64,000 bases of DNA from Oscillospiraceae bacterium (GCA_015063845.1 SVTJ01000003.1:81519-145518); one strand, 5' to 3'. Counted from the first letter of the stretch, positions 8,144 to 17,441 are shown. Notes: a model not told the origin generated them from the letters alone. Made by a program: numbers and translations.

Positions 8144-9286
8144 ATGGCAGAAAAAAGAGACTATTACGAGGTGCTCGGACTTTCAAAGGGCGCGGGAGAC
8201 GCAGAGATAAAAAAGGCGTACCGCTCGATGGCTAAAAAATACCATCCTGATATGAACCCGGGAGACGCGGAAGCTGAGGCCAAATTCAAGGAAGTTAACG
8301 AGGCGTATGCTGTGCTGTCAGATGCCGACAAAAAGGCACAGTATGATCAGTTCGGTCATGCGGCATTCGATCAGACAGCAGGCGGCGGTTACGGCGGTGG
8401 CTTTGGCGGCTTCTCGGATTTCGGCGACCTTGGTGACATCTTCGGTAACATATTTGGCGGTGCTTTCGGTGGCTCGTCCGCTCGCAGACAAAATGCTCCT
8501 ATGAGAGGAGAGGATGTCGGCGCGAGTGTGACGATCACCTTTGAGGAAGCAGCAACCGGAGTTAAGAAGGACGTTTCTTTCAATCGCGTGCAGAAGTGTC
8601 CCGACTGCTCGGGAAGCGGAGCGGAAAAGGGAAGCAGTCCCGAAACTTGCTCTACGTGCGGCGGTCAGGGTCAAAGACGTATAACTCAAAGACTTGGCGG
8701 CATGGCGTTCCAGAGCACGGCAACGTGTGACCGATGCAGAGGCACGGGTAAGATAATCAAAAATCCTTGCTCTAACTGTCGCGGAACGGGATATATAAAG
8801 GTCTCCAAGAAGCTCAGCGTCAATATCCCCGCGGGAATTGACGACGGTGAGCGCATCGCTCTTCGTTCTCAGGGCTGCGATGGCAGAAACGGAGGACCAA
8901 CGGGTGACCTTATCATAACGGTCAACGTTAAGAGACACAGTATCTTCGAGCGTGACGGATACAACATCTATTGCGACGTGCCGATAACGGTTGCTGAGGC
9001 AACTCTTGGTGCAGAGATAGATGTTCCCACCCTTGAAGGAAATCAGAAATTTACCGTTCCCGAGGGAACTCAGCCCGGTACGCAATTTACACTCAAGCAA
9101 AAGGGAATGCCCTATGTGAACAATCAAAACCGCAGAGGAGACCTCATTTTCACGGTATCGGTCGAGATACCCAAGAGTCTTTCGGAGAAACAAAAGGAGC
9201 ATATGCGCGCGTTTGCTAATGCTTGCGGTGAGAGCAACTACTCGAAAAAGAGCGGATTTTTCAAGAGAATTTTTGACAAAAAGTAA
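8144..9286 (+). CDS. dnaJ: chaperone DnaJ (Hsp40)
   Basis: A 380-residue type I Hsp40. The J domain (1-70) carries the HPD triad at His34-Pro35-Asp36, followed by a Gly/Phe-rich linker (about 75-115). Next are four CxxCxGxG-type zinc repeats beginning at Cys152 ([32 protein letters not shown]), then the substrate-binding C-terminal domains. The start is the ATG at 8144 after ACGGAG; the longer frame from 8120 has no ribosome site. It stimulates DnaK ATPase and delivers clients. The gene follows dnaK after a 113-base gap that contains a strong hairpin. Confidence 0.97.
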   Translation: MAEKRDYYEVLGLSKGAGDAEIKKAYRSMAKKYHPDMNPGDAEAEAKFKEVNEAYAVLSDADKKAQYDQFGHAAFDQTAGGGYGGGFGGFSDFGDLGDIFGNIFGGAFGGSSARRQNAPMRGEDVGASVTITFEEAATGVKKDVSFNRVQKCPDCSGSGAEKGSSPETCSTCGGQGQRRITQRLGGMAFQSTATCDRCRGTGKIIKNPCSNCRGTGYIKVSKKLSVNIPAGIDDGERIALRSQGCDGRNGGPTGDLIITVNVKRHSIFERDGYNIYCDVPITVAEATLGAEIDVPTLEGNQKFTVPEGTQPGTQFTLKQKGMPYVNNQNRRGDLIFTVSVEIPKSLSEKQKEHMRAFANACGESNYSKKSGFFKRIFDKK

Positions 9287-9297
9287 GGAGCGGCATT

Positions 9298-10248
9298 ATG
9301 GATAAGGATTACGTTTGCGAGGATTGGGGAACTGAGACCGAATGGACGCAGTTCAAGGTCACAGTACCGCTTGAGCAGCTTGACGACACGAGTGCGGTAA
9401 TGAGTATGATATCAAATTATCTTCAGATAGAGGATTACAGCGATATCGATCTTAAGACCTGCTACGGCGATCTTATAGACGAGAGCATTCTCAATGCCGA
9501 TAAGACTGTGGCGTCGGTGTCGGTTTATCTTCCCGCAAACAGCGGAACGGCAGATACCGTAAGCTTTCTAAAAAGTAGATTTGCAGACCTCGGTATCAAC
9601 GCAACTCTTACTATAAGCGGCGTCTGTGAGGAAGACTGGGCTAATTCATGGAAAGCATACTATAAGCCGATAGAGATAGGCGAAAAGATAGTTATCGTTC
9701 CCGCATGGGAGAAATACGACGCGCCTGTTGGTAAGCTGGTAGTTCGAATGGACCCTGGAATGGCGTTCGGAACGGGAAGCCACGAGACGACACGTCTTGT
9801 TATCGGACTTCTTGAAAAGTACGTGCGCGGCGGAGAACGTGTGCTTGATGTGGGTTGCGGAAGCGGAATACTCGCTATCTGCGCTTCAAAGCTTGGCGCG
9901 AAAGAGTGCTTTGCATATGATATCGATCCGGTTGCCGTTAAGGTCGCTAAAGAGAACGTTAAGGACAGCGGACTTGACAACGTGAAGTGCGACGTGTCCG
10001 ACCTTCTTCGCGGAGTGGACAGAACTGGAGGCACGTATGACGTTATCTGCGCGAATATCGTCGCGGATATCATAATTCGTATGACCCCCGATATCGGTGT
10101 GCATATGGGAGAGAATTCTGTTATTCTCGCATCGGGAATCATAACCGAGAGAGCTTGTGACGTTATCGAATGCTTTGAAAAGCACGGCTTGCGTATCGTG
10201 GAAAAAGCAGAGGAAAACGGCTGGTGCGCCCTCGTTGTCGGAAAGTAA
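9298..10248 (+). CDS. prmA: ribosomal protein L11 methyltransferase PrmA
   Basis: A 316-residue SAM-dependent enzyme that methylates ribosomal protein L11. An N-terminal substrate-recognition domain (about 1-110) precedes the Rossmann methyltransferase domain. The diagnostic sequence MDPGMAFGTGSHETT lies near residue 150, the SAM loop is DVGCGSG at 184-190, and the post-I acidic strand is YDIDPVAV. CANIVADII supplies the catalytic NxxA-type region. AAGGAG lies eleven bases after the dnaJ stop. In many Firmicutes prmA sits at the end of the dnaK operon, as here, but the usual next gene, rsmE, is missing. Confidence 0.95.
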   Translation: MDKDYVCEDWGTETEWTQFKVTVPLEQLDDTSAVMSMISNYLQIEDYSDIDLKTCYGDLIDESILNADKTVASVSVYLPANSGTADTVSFLKSRFADLGINATLTISGVCEEDWANSWKAYYKPIEIGEKIVIVPAWEKYDAPVGKLVVRMDPGMAFGTGSHETTRLVIGLLEKYVRGGERVLDVGCGSGILAICASKLGAKECFAYDIDPVAVKVAKENVKDSGLDNVKCDVSDLLRGVDRTGGTYDVICANIVADIIIRMTPDIGVHMGENSVILASGIITERACDVIECFEKHGLRIVEKAEENGWCALVVGK

Positions 10249-10255
10249 TAAAACA

Positions 10256-10300
10256 AATTTTTCAGGGGAGCTTCCCGTAAGAAGCTCCCCTGAATTTTTT
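10256..10300 (+). terminator. terminator of the hrcA-prmA operon
   Basis: A 14-bp stem (TTCAGGGGAGCTTC at 10261-10274 with its complement at 10281-10294), a 6-base loop and T6. Confidence 0.93.
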
Positions 10301-10367
10301 ATCCGTATAAAGGCAAAAAAATCGATAGTTTGCGACAAAAAAACAGCCGTTTACTTATAATTATTTG

Positions 10368-10396
10368 TTGACAAACAGCCCTATATATAGTATAAT
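10368..10396 (+). promoter_or_regulatory. consensus promoter of the dlt-like operon
   Basis: TTGACA at 10368-10373 and TATAAT at 10391-10396 with a 17-base spacer, the only strong promoter before the six-gene block that ends at 16487. Confidence 0.9.
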
Positions 10397-10449
10397 ATTA
10401 TTATGTATACCTATATATATTGAATTATGCTTAAAAATGGAGGTCCATT

Positions 10450-11514
10450 TTGTCATACAGAGATGAATTGAACGCTTGGCGTAAGGAAGCGGCAACACAT
10501 AGAAAATTAGTTTTTTTGATAATCAAGATCACAGTGGTCGTTCTGACCGTTGCTTTTCTCGTTTCTACCGTTGCTCTTATCGTCGATCTTGCAGGTGGAG
10601 CGGGTATGGGCGGCTCGAGTGGAACAGCTGGTATGGGCGGCTCAAGTGGAACAGCTGGTATGGGCGGATCAGACGGAGACGACAGCGGTGGAGCGAGTGG
10701 CTCTGATAGAAAAGCTCCAACCATTACCGTAAAAAACGGAGATGTAATATATCTTTTTGCGGGTGAGAACGCGCTTTGGAAGACTTACGTGACTGTTAAT
10801 GATAGTAGCGGTACGGGAAAAATAATGTCCGTAGACAGCTCAAACGTAAAGCTCGACGTTCCGGGTGTATATTCCGTGACGTATACCGTTTCCGATAGTG
10901 CGGGAAACTCCAAGGATTATACCGTCAAGGTGGTGGTTACAAAGAAAGAATATTCCTATGACGGACTTATGGATAAGATAAAGCTGATAGTTGCGAGTGA
11001 TAGCTTTGGTGCCGATGCTAATTCAACCACAAAACAGAAGGTAAAGGCGATATACAGCTACGTTAACAGCAAGACCAACGTGGCATTTGTGAATACGTCA
11101 AACACACCGAATATCGATAGAAAAAATTGGGAGACCGACTGGGTCGAAGAGGCGCATAGAACGCTTGCAAAAAATCAGGGAGATTGCTATTCCTACTACT
11201 CACTCTCAAAGGCATTCTTTGAGTATTTCAAGATAGAGAACGTTGGAATACAAAGAGATAATACCAATATTCCAAGCGATCAGGGAACTCATTTCTGGTG
11301 TGTGGTCAACATTGGAACAGCAGAGGAAAAGCTGTGGTATTACTACGATGCAACGAGACTTGCGGGAAAGTTTTCATCGGATAATTCATCGAACGGATGT
11401 CTTATGACATTGAATAAGATCAAGAGCTACACCCCGAACAAGGCTCTATCTTATGATTTCTACGAGTTTGATCCCTCTGACTATCCGACAGTTTCAACAA
11501 AGGTCATCAGCTAA
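10450..11514 (+). CDS. membrane-anchored transglutaminase-like protein with Ig-like domain
   Basis: A 354-residue protein starting at TTG, six bases after GGAGG. Residues 18-48 form one membrane helix, so the bulk is outside. A low-complexity linker follows, with three 9-residue repeats (GMGGSSGTA type; 27-base DNA repeats near 10603-10683). After it comes a DUF5011/HYR-like Ig domain (APTITVKNGD ... YTVSDSAGNSKDYTV) and a transglutaminase-like domain with the triad Cys246 (QGDCYSYY), His281 (GTHFW) and Asp300 (YYYDA). Such domains act as peptidases, amidases or cross-linkers on the cell surface. It heads a dlt-like operon, suggesting a role in remodelling the wall or the acylated polymer; this is inference. 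Confidence 0.8.
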   Translation: MSYRDELNAWRKEAATHRKLVFLIIKITVVVLTVAFLVSTVALIVDLAGGAGMGGSSGTAGMGGSSGTAGMGGSDGDDSGGASGSDRKAPTITVKNGDVIYLFAGENALWKTYVTVNDSSGTGKIMSVDSSNVKLDVPGVYSVTYTVSDSAGNSKDYTVKVVVTKKEYSYDGLMDKIKLIVASDSFGADANSTTKQKVKAIYSYVNSKTNVAFVNTSNTPNIDRKNWETDWVEEAHRTLAKNQGDCYSYYSLSKAFFEYFKIENVGIQRDNTNIPSDQGTHFWCVVNIGTAEEKLWYYYDATRLAGKFSSDNSSNGCLMTLNKIKSYTPNKALSYDFYEFDPSDYPTVSTKVIS

Positions 11515-11528
11515 ACAGAGGAGTAAAA

Positions 11529-13022
11529 ATGCAAAAGAATATACTTGAATATCTCGAGGCGACAGCACCGCGTGTGCCCGATAAAACAGCCTTTTCCACG
11601 GGCAAGGAGAGCATGACGTTCTCCGAGGTCTATGCACAGGCAAGAGCGATAGGCTCGCACCTTTGCCGAGAGGGGCTTTACGGCGAGAGCGTCGTGATAT
11701 TTATGGACAAGCACCCAAGAACTGTAACGGCGTTCTGGGGAGTTATATATGCGGGCTGCTTCTACGTCTGCCTTGACGAAAAGATGCCCCGCGCGAGAAT
11801 AGACGCAATACTTGAAAATCTTCGTCCGCGTGCCGTTATAGCGGATAAAAAGAATATCAAAACGGCTGAGAGCCTTGCTCTTGAGCGTACCTTCCTTTAC
11901 GATGATATATGTGGGGCAGAGATAGATGCTGATGCCCTCGCAAAGGTAAGAAGCAGACAGTGTGATACGGATGCTATATACGTTGTGTTTACCTCGGGCT
12001 CTACGGGAGTACCTAAGGGGGTTGTGGCGTGTCACCGTTCGGTCATCGACTATACCGAAACGCTTACAAAGGCACTCGGCTTTAGCGAGGACACGGTGTT
12101 CGCAAATCAAACGCCGCTGTATTTCGACGCGCCTCTTAAGGAGCTTATGCCTACACTTAAGATGGGAGCAACTACGTATTTTGTGCCGAGAATGTTTTTC
12201 TCGTTCCCCGTAAAGCTTGTCGAGTATCTTGATACTTATAAGATAAACACCGTGTGCTGGGTAGTCTCCGCGCTTACGCAGATATCCTCACTCGGTGCGC
12301 TCGAAGCTCATACGCCGAAGTATCTTACCACCGTTGCGTTTGGTAGCGAGGTCTTTCCGCGTAAGCAGTATGATATGTGGAGAGCTGCTCTTCCGAATGC
12401 GAGGTTTTTCAATCTCTACGGACCGACCGAGGCTACGGGAATGTCCTGCTATTGGTACGCGGACAGAGAGCTTTCCGAGGACGAGTCTATACCCGTTGGA
12501 CGCCCGTTTGATAACACCGATATAATACTTCTCGATGCTGATAATAAGCGTGCGGACGAGGGCGAGATATGTATCCGAGGAACGTGTGTGACACTTGGAT
12601 ATTACAATGCCCCCGAGAGAACGGACGAGGCGTTCGTGCAAAATCCGCTTCAGAGGGCGTATAGAGAGATAATATACCGCACGGGCGACATCGGAAGATA
12701 CAACGAGCACGGAGAGCTTGTGTTCGTTTGCCGTAAGGACAACCAGATAAAGCATATGGGACACCGTATAGAGCTCGGCGAGATAGAGAGTGCCGCTATG
12801 AAGCAGGACGGCGTTAACAGAGCGGTGTGCGTATATAACAAAGATAAAAAAGAAATAGTTATGTTTTATGTAGGAGAGAGCGACGAAAAAATGCTTATGC
12901 AAGCTCTCGCTTCGTCTCTCCCGAGATATATGCTACCCGCAAACTATAAGCACATATCCGCGATACCGCTTACCGATAACGGCAAGGTGGACCGCAGAAG
13001 TCTTATGGTAATGACAGAATAA
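11529..13022 (+). CDS. DltA-like amino-acid adenylating ligase
   Basis: A 497-residue ANL-superfamily enzyme that activates an acyl or amino acid as its adenylate and loads it on a carrier protein. Core motifs are VFTSGSTGVPKG (phosphate loop, about residue 155), NLYGPTEATG (A5), YRTGDIGRY (A7) and the C-terminal catalytic NGKVDRRSL (A10, Lys near the end). By layout it matches D-alanine:carrier ligase DltA. The substrate is not certain, since the specificity residues cannot be read reliably by eye. GAGGAG precedes the ATG. The carrier protein gene is next. Confidence 0.85.
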   Translation: MQKNILEYLEATAPRVPDKTAFSTGKESMTFSEVYAQARAIGSHLCREGLYGESVVIFMDKHPRTVTAFWGVIYAGCFYVCLDEKMPRARIDAILENLRPRAVIADKKNIKTAESLALERTFLYDDICGAEIDADALAKVRSRQCDTDAIYVVFTSGSTGVPKGVVACHRSVIDYTETLTKALGFSEDTVFANQTPLYFDAPLKELMPTLKMGATTYFVPRMFFSFPVKLVEYLDTYKINTVCWVVSALTQISSLGALEAHTPKYLTTVAFGSEVFPRKQYDMWRAALPNARFFNLYGPTEATGMSCYWYADRELSEDESIPVGRPFDNTDIILLDADNKRADEGEICIRGTCVTLGYYNAPERTDEAFVQNPLQRAYREIIYRTGDIGRYNEHGELVFVCRKDNQIKHMGHRIELGEIESAAMKQDGVNRAVCVYNKDKKEIVMFYVGESDEKMLMQALASSLPRYMLPANYKHISAIPLTDNGKVDRRSLMVMTE

Positions 13023-13053
13023 TTCGTATATTACTTCGAAAGGAAAACTATAA

Positions 13054-13281
13054 ATGGAAAAGCTTTTAGAAATACTTGCGGAGCTTCACCCCGAGGTGGA
13101 CTTCGAGACGACTGAGGACCTTATTGACGACGGAATTCTTGATTCGCTTGACATCGTGTCCTTGGTAGCTGCGATAGATACGGAATTCGACGTTACTGTC
13201 CCCGCTGAGGAGATAATTCCCGAAAACTTCAATAGCGCAAAAGCTTTGTTCGCGCTTATAACAAAGCTTGACGAGGAATAA
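13054..13281 (+). CDS. acyl carrier protein, DltC-like
   Basis: A 75-residue acidic four-helix carrier. The phosphopantetheine attachment site is Ser31 in the DSLD motif, and ITxLxEE-type ending and helix III resemble DltC/D-alanyl carrier proteins. It sits between the adenylating enzyme and the MBOAT gene, the position of dltC. AAAGGA precedes the ATG. A phosphopantetheinyl transferase must be supplied from elsewhere, since none is in the window. Confidence 0.9.
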   Translation: MEKLLEILAELHPEVDFETTEDLIDDGILDSLDIVSLVAAIDTEFDVTVPAEEIIPENFNSAKALFALITKLDEE

Positions 13282-13288
13282 GTAGGGA

Positions 13289-14878
13289 ATGCTTTTTACC
13301 TCATATGGATTTATTGCCTTTTTGGCAATTATGTTCGCCGTTTATTTCCTTGCGCCCAAAAAGTGGCAATGGGTGACGTTGCTGATTGGAAGCTACGTAT
13401 TTTACGCGTTTGCGGGACTTGAATATTTGGTGTTTATTCTTTTTACCACCGTATCCGCGTACGTTATCTCACGGCTTCTCAAGAGTGCGCTTGACAAAGA
13501 GAACGGCTATATTGAAAAAAGCAGAGACACGCTTTCAAAGGAAGAGAGAAAGGCATACAGAGCAAAAGCCAAGAAAAAGAGATTTCACATTCTTCTTTGG
13601 GGACTTGTGCTGAACTTTGGTGTGCTTGCCGTTCTTAAATATACGGCGTTTGCAGTGCACAACGTAAACGGAGTTCTATCGCTTTTCGGCAGAGAGGGAT
13701 TGACGGTTCCATCACTTCTTTTGCCTATGGGAATATCGTTTTACACCTTCCAGACGATGGGATATCTTATAGACGTTTACAGAGCGAAGGCAGAGGTTGA
13801 GAAAAATCCCGCGAAGCTCGCGCTGTTCGTGTCGTTCTTCCCACAGCTGGTACAAGGACCTATATCAAGATTTTCCGACCTTGGCGCGCAGTTGACAGCG
13901 CCTCACAAATTCGAGACTAAGACCTTTACGTTCGGTCTTCAGAGAATACTTTGGGGTTACTTTAAAAAGCTTGTTATAGCTGACCGAGTGCTCGTAGCTA
14001 TGAATACCATGCTTGATGCCCCCGAGGACTTCAAAGGAGTGTACGTCCTTCTGCTCATATTGCTGTATTCTATACAGATATACGCAGACTTTACAGGCGG
14101 TATAGATATCACCATAGGTATTGCAGAGGCGATGGGAATAAAGCTTGCCGAAAACTTTGATAGACCGTTCTCCTCAAGGTCCACAAAGGAATACTGGAGA
14201 CGCTGGCATATCACGATGGGTACGTGGTTTAAGGACTACATATTCACACCGCTTTCGGTCACCGCACCCGTTATGAAGCTCAATAAATTCCTGTCGGGTA
14301 AGATAGGCAGACGCGCCGCGAGCAAGACGGTCGCGTATATAGCGAGCGGAGTTACGTGGTTTTTGACAGGACTTTGGCACGGTGCGGGCTGGAACTTTAT
14401 CGTTTGGGGCTTGCTTAACTGTCTTGTTATAATAGTTTCCGAGGCACTTGAGCCTACGTACAATAAGTTCCACGACCGTTTTCCAAGACTTACCTCGTCC
14501 GCGGCGTACGGCAAATTTATGGCGGTAAGAACCTTCCTTTTGATGGGACTTATCCGCTCGCTCGATTGCTATCGCAACGTAGGCGTTACGTTCACTATGT
14601 GGGGAAGTATGTTTACCTTTAAGGGTATCGGTTCCTTGTTTAGCGGTGGAATATTCGAGCTTGGTCTCGGACTTACCGACTTCATAATTATCCTTGTCGG
14701 TGTTTGCGTCGTGTATGCAATCAGCAATATGCACGCGAAGGGAAGTGTCAGAGAAAGACTTTGGCAGCGCCCCGTGCTTTCTGCGGCTCTTTGCGTAACG
14801 CTGTTCTTAGCTGTCATAATGCTCGGCGCGTATGGCGCAGGATATGACGCTTCTCAGTTTATCTACAACCAATTCTAA
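13289..14878 (+). CDS. MBOAT family O-acyltransferase, DltB/AlgI-like
   Basis: A 529-residue polytopic membrane protein with about eleven predicted helices. The MBOAT signature is present: the re-entrant PQLVQGPISRF segment near residue 190, the NFDRPF...TKEYWRRWH block near 290, and the catalytic His364 in LTGLWHGAGWNF. DltB takes the acyl group from the carrier protein and moves it across the membrane; AlgI does the analogous step with acetyl groups. The start at 13289 lies seven bases after the acyl carrier stop, with only a weak TAGGG ribosome site, suggesting translational coupling. A cytoplasmic charged loop lies at about residues 70-100. Confidence 0.9.
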   Translation: MLFTSYGFIAFLAIMFAVYFLAPKKWQWVTLLIGSYVFYAFAGLEYLVFILFTTVSAYVISRLLKSALDKENGYIEKSRDTLSKEERKAYRAKAKKKRFHILLWGLVLNFGVLAVLKYTAFAVHNVNGVLSLFGREGLTVPSLLLPMGISFYTFQTMGYLIDVYRAKAEVEKNPAKLALFVSFFPQLVQGPISRFSDLGAQLTAPHKFETKTFTFGLQRILWGYFKKLVIADRVLVAMNTMLDAPEDFKGVYVLLLILLYSIQIYADFTGGIDITIGIAEAMGIKLAENFDRPFSSRSTKEYWRRWHITMGTWFKDYIFTPLSVTAPVMKLNKFLSGKIGRRAASKTVAYIASGVTWFLTGLWHGAGWNFIVWGLLNCLVIIVSEALEPTYNKFHDRFPRLTSSAAYGKFMAVRTFLLMGLIRSLDCYRNVGVTFTMWGSMFTFKGIGSLFSGGIFELGLGLTDFIIILVGVCVVYAISNMHAKGSVRERLWQRPVLSAALCVTLFLAVIMLGAYGAGYDASQFIYNQF

Positions 14879-14901
14879 TAGATTTTAATTAGGAATACTA
14901 A

Positions 14902-15921
14902 ATGAAAAAACGAATTTTGATAACCGTTTGCGCTCTGCTGATCACCTGCCTTTTACTCGGTCTTTTGCAAGCGCTGGTGGTCCCAAAATATATATCCAAT
15001 CCCGAGGGGCTTCTCGTAGGTGAATACTATGCCGAGGCAGGGGAGCACGACGTCGTGTTTATCGGCGACTGCGAGGTGTACGAGACCTTTATACCCGCAT
15101 ATTTGTGGGAAAAGCACGGTATATCGTCATACGTGCGCGGAAGTGCTCAGCAGCTGACGTGGCAGTCGTATTATCTGCTTGAGGATACTCTCAGATACGA
15201 AAAGCCTAAGGCGGTGGTGTTCAACGTTCTCGCTCTAAAATACGGAGAGCCGCAGAATGAGGCATATAACCGAATGACGCTCGACGGAATGAAATGGTCA
15301 AAAACAAAGATAGACGCAATTAGAGCATCTATGACCGAGGACGAAAGCTTTGTCGACTACGTGTTTCCGCTTCTCCGCTTCCACTCGAGAATAACAGAGC
15401 TTGAAAAGAATGACTTCAAGTATATGTTCAAGGACAAAAAGGTATCGCACAGCGGATACCTTATGCAAAAGAATATCGTGCCTATGGAGAGTGCCGATGC
15501 GACAGAGGGCAGAGAGCTGCTTGACTACACGTTGCCAAAAAATTCGATGGACTATCTTGAAAAAATGAGAGCGCTGTGTGAGCAAAACGGAGTGGAGCTC
15601 ATACTTATAAAATCACCTACCAATTCGTGGGGGTATTGGTGGTATGACGAATGGGACGAGCAGGTCAGAGAATATGCGACCGAAAAGCAGCTTACATATT
15701 ACAACCTTATTCCCGAAACGGAGAATATCGGTATTGACTATACCACCGATACGTATGATAAGGGAGTTCACCTCAACGTCTACGGCGCGGAGAAAACTAC
15801 CGACTATTTCGGCAAGATACTCAAAGAAAAGCACGGTCTTGGAGATGTGACGCACAGCGATGCTCATATAGCCGCTTGGGGTGCGCGTGTTGAGGAATAC
15901 AAAAAGGAAAGAAATTCATAA
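14902..15921 (+). CDS. DltD/SGNH-like protein with Cys in the nucleophile position
   Basis: A 339-residue protein with an N-terminal signal anchor (about residues 5-27) and an extracellular SGNH-hydrolase-like domain. The block I motif, usually GDS or GSS, reads IGDCEVYE, putting Cys57 at the nucleophile site. Later the LIKSPTNSWGYWW segment corresponds to block III, and the C-terminal GVHLNVYGAEKT supplies the D-x-x-H-like catalytic block as HLN (His near residue 291). In dlt systems DltD completes transfer of the acyl group onto the polymer outside. Its position after the MBOAT gene supports that role, but the acceptor polymer is unknown. Confidence 0.75.
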   Translation: MKKRILITVCALLITCLLLGLLQALVVPKYISNPEGLLVGEYYAEAGEHDVVFIGDCEVYETFIPAYLWEKHGISSYVRGSAQQLTWQSYYLLEDTLRYEKPKAVVFNVLALKYGEPQNEAYNRMTLDGMKWSKTKIDAIRASMTEDESFVDYVFPLLRFHSRITELEKNDFKYMFKDKKVSHSGYLMQKNIVPMESADATEGRELLDYTLPKNSMDYLEKMRALCEQNGVELILIKSPTNSWGYWWYDEWDEQVREYATEKQLTYYNLIPETENIGIDYTTDTYDKGVHLNVYGAEKTTDYFGKILKEKHGLGDVTHSDAHIAAWGARVEEYKKERNS

Positions 15922-15932
15922 GGAGCTTGGGT

Positions 15933-16487
15933 ATGAAGATTTTAAGAATAATAATTGCGCTTTTGCTTGTTGCGATCTGCATATTGTCTTGCGTTGCGTG
16001 TGAAAAGGACAGTGATACGTCTGCCGACAGTGGCAGTCCGTCATCAACAAAGAAGGATAATGAAGATAAAGACAGCGACGGCACTGTAAAGATGTACGTT
16101 AAGTATAACGACGTCAAAATAGCGATTGGCGCTAAGGCGGACAGCATTATTGAAGCACTTGGCGAGCCTCAGAGCAAGACCGAGATCGGTGACTGCGGAG
16201 GACTTGGCGCACAGGTCAAGTACGTATATCCGTCTATTGAGGTCTACGTTCTTGAAAGCAAGACCGAGGGTAACATTATCGACCAGATAACCTTCCGTGA
16301 CGATATAGTCAGTACCCCCGAGGGTGTTTGCATAGGAGCTACTGTTTCCGAGGCAAAAGAGGCACTTGGTAAGCCTACATCCGAAACCGAAAAGGCTCTG
16401 CTTTATACAAGCGGAAAATACACGCTCAAGCTAAGCATCAGCGACGGTGCTGTCAGTGAGATAAACTATATAACACAAACCAATTAA
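15933..16487 (+). CDS. small lipoprotein with two repeated domains
   Basis: A 184-residue secreted lipoprotein. The ATG at 15933 follows AAGGAGC; the upstream TTG in frame at 15927 is too close to the ribosome site. The signal peptide ends in a Cys-rich stretch (LSCVACEKD), with Cys20 or Cys23 as the lipid site, then a Ser/Asp linker. The rest reads as two similar halves beginning VKIAIGAKADSIIEALGEP and GVCIGATVSEAKEALGKP, like a small beta-lactamase-inhibitor/BamE-type (SmpA/OmlA) fold. It closes the dlt-like operon, six bases after the SGNH gene, and may be an assembly or sensing partner outside the membrane. Confidence 0.7.
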   Translation: MKILRIIIALLLVAICILSCVACEKDSDTSADSGSPSSTKKDNEDKDSDGTVKMYVKYNDVKIAIGAKADSIIEALGEPQSKTEIGDCGGLGAQVKYVYPSIEVYVLESKTEGNIIDQITFRDDIVSTPEGVCIGATVSEAKEALGKPTSETEKALLYTSGKYTLKLSISDGAVSEINYITQTN

Positions 16488-16492
16488 AAAAC

Positions 16493-16526
16493 AAACTCGT
16501 CGGACGTTATGTTCCGACGAGTTTTT
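16493..16526. terminator. terminator between the dlt-like operon and the AraC gene
   Basis: A 12-bp stem, AAACTCGTCGGA at 16493-16504 with its complement at 16513-16524. It has A runs on the left and T on the right, so it can serve both converging units. Confidence 0.88.
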
Positions 16527-16539
16527 GTATAAGGATGTA

Positions 16540-17355
16540 CTATATTATATTTTCTCTCTTTCTCGGCAGATCGCGGTTGCGGAATTTGAGGGCGGAAATG
16601 CCCACCTTTTTTGAAAAGAATTCCGAGAAATAGCTTTCGTTCTCAAAGCCCACGGCGTATGCGATCTCTTTTACCGACATCTCGCTTTCAAGCAAAAGTC
16701 TCTGGCTCTCACTCAGGCGTTTGTTGAGGATATACTGCTTTGGACTGATATTGAATACCTGCTTGAAGTAGTTTGAGAAATACATCGTGCTGATATTCAT
16801 AATTGCGGCAAGCTCTGAAAGGGAGATATTTCGCTTGTAGTTTTTATCTATATATGTAAGCACCGACTCAAATTTTATAAGGCTGTGCCTTTGCGCGCTT
16901 ATCTCGGAGAAGAAGGGAGCAAGCAAAAGACTCATTGCGCCTTGTACCTTGAGATATGCTTCGTGGGTATTGCTCGCGTAATTATCGGTGACACAACGGA
17001 AAAGGTATTCTGTCATCTCATCCGACGGTATGGAATAACGGTCGGAGAGATATCTGTAAAGCGCGAAAATAGGAGAATCTGCCGCAAAATGAATATAGTA
17101 TTTGTTCATTTCTCCGTGTATCTCGCTCTGTACTACCGAGTAGGCAGGAATGAAGTACACTCTGCCAGGTACGAGGTCTATTGTTTTATCATAAAGATGC
17201 AGCTTTGCCGTGCCACTCGTGAGAAAATAAAGACGGTGATACTGTATTTGGTGGTGGTTTTTGTCCCACACTACGTCGTTCCATTCCTCACCTATAAGCT
17301 CTTGAAGTGCAAAAACAACGGAATATCTATTGCTGTCAAAAATATGCTCGCTCAT
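16540..17355 (-). CDS. AraC family transcriptional regulator
   Basis: A 271-residue regulator. Residues 1-140 form a cupin-like sugar-sensing domain (FLTSGTAKLHLYDKTIDLVPG near residue 50). Residues 165-265 hold two AraC helix-turn-helix motifs, with the typical ISLSELAAIMNISTMYFSNYFKQ and KEIAYAVGFENESYFSEFFSKK segments. The start ATG follows AGGTGG. It is divergent from L-fucose isomerase, with a 142-base shared promoter region that contains an inverted repeat. The arrangement suggests it activates fucI in response to a sugar, which is inference from position. Confidence 0.88.
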   Translation of the reverse strand: MSEHIFDSNRYSVVFALQELIGEEWNDVVWDKNHHQIQYHRLYFLTSGTAKLHLYDKTIDLVPGRVYFIPAYSVVQSEIHGEMNKYYIHFAADSPIFALYRYLSDRYSIPSDEMTEYLFRCVTDNYASNTHEAYLKVQGAMSLLLAPFFSEISAQRHSLIKFESVLTYIDKNYKRNISLSELAAIMNISTMYFSNYFKQVFNISPKQYILNKRLSESQRLLLESEMSVKEIAYAVGFENESYFSEFFSKKVGISALKFRNRDLPRKRENII

Positions 17356-17441
17356 ATTACCACCTAAATTTTGTTAATAAAATTGTAGCTTTTGCCTATT
17401 GAAAATATTATAATTCATATTTATAATAAAATCAAGAGCAA

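Noticed and set aside
10450..10720. Tandem repeats read as a CRISPR-like array
   Set aside because: They are 27-base units in frame with a coding linker, without unique spacers. No cas genes are nearby.
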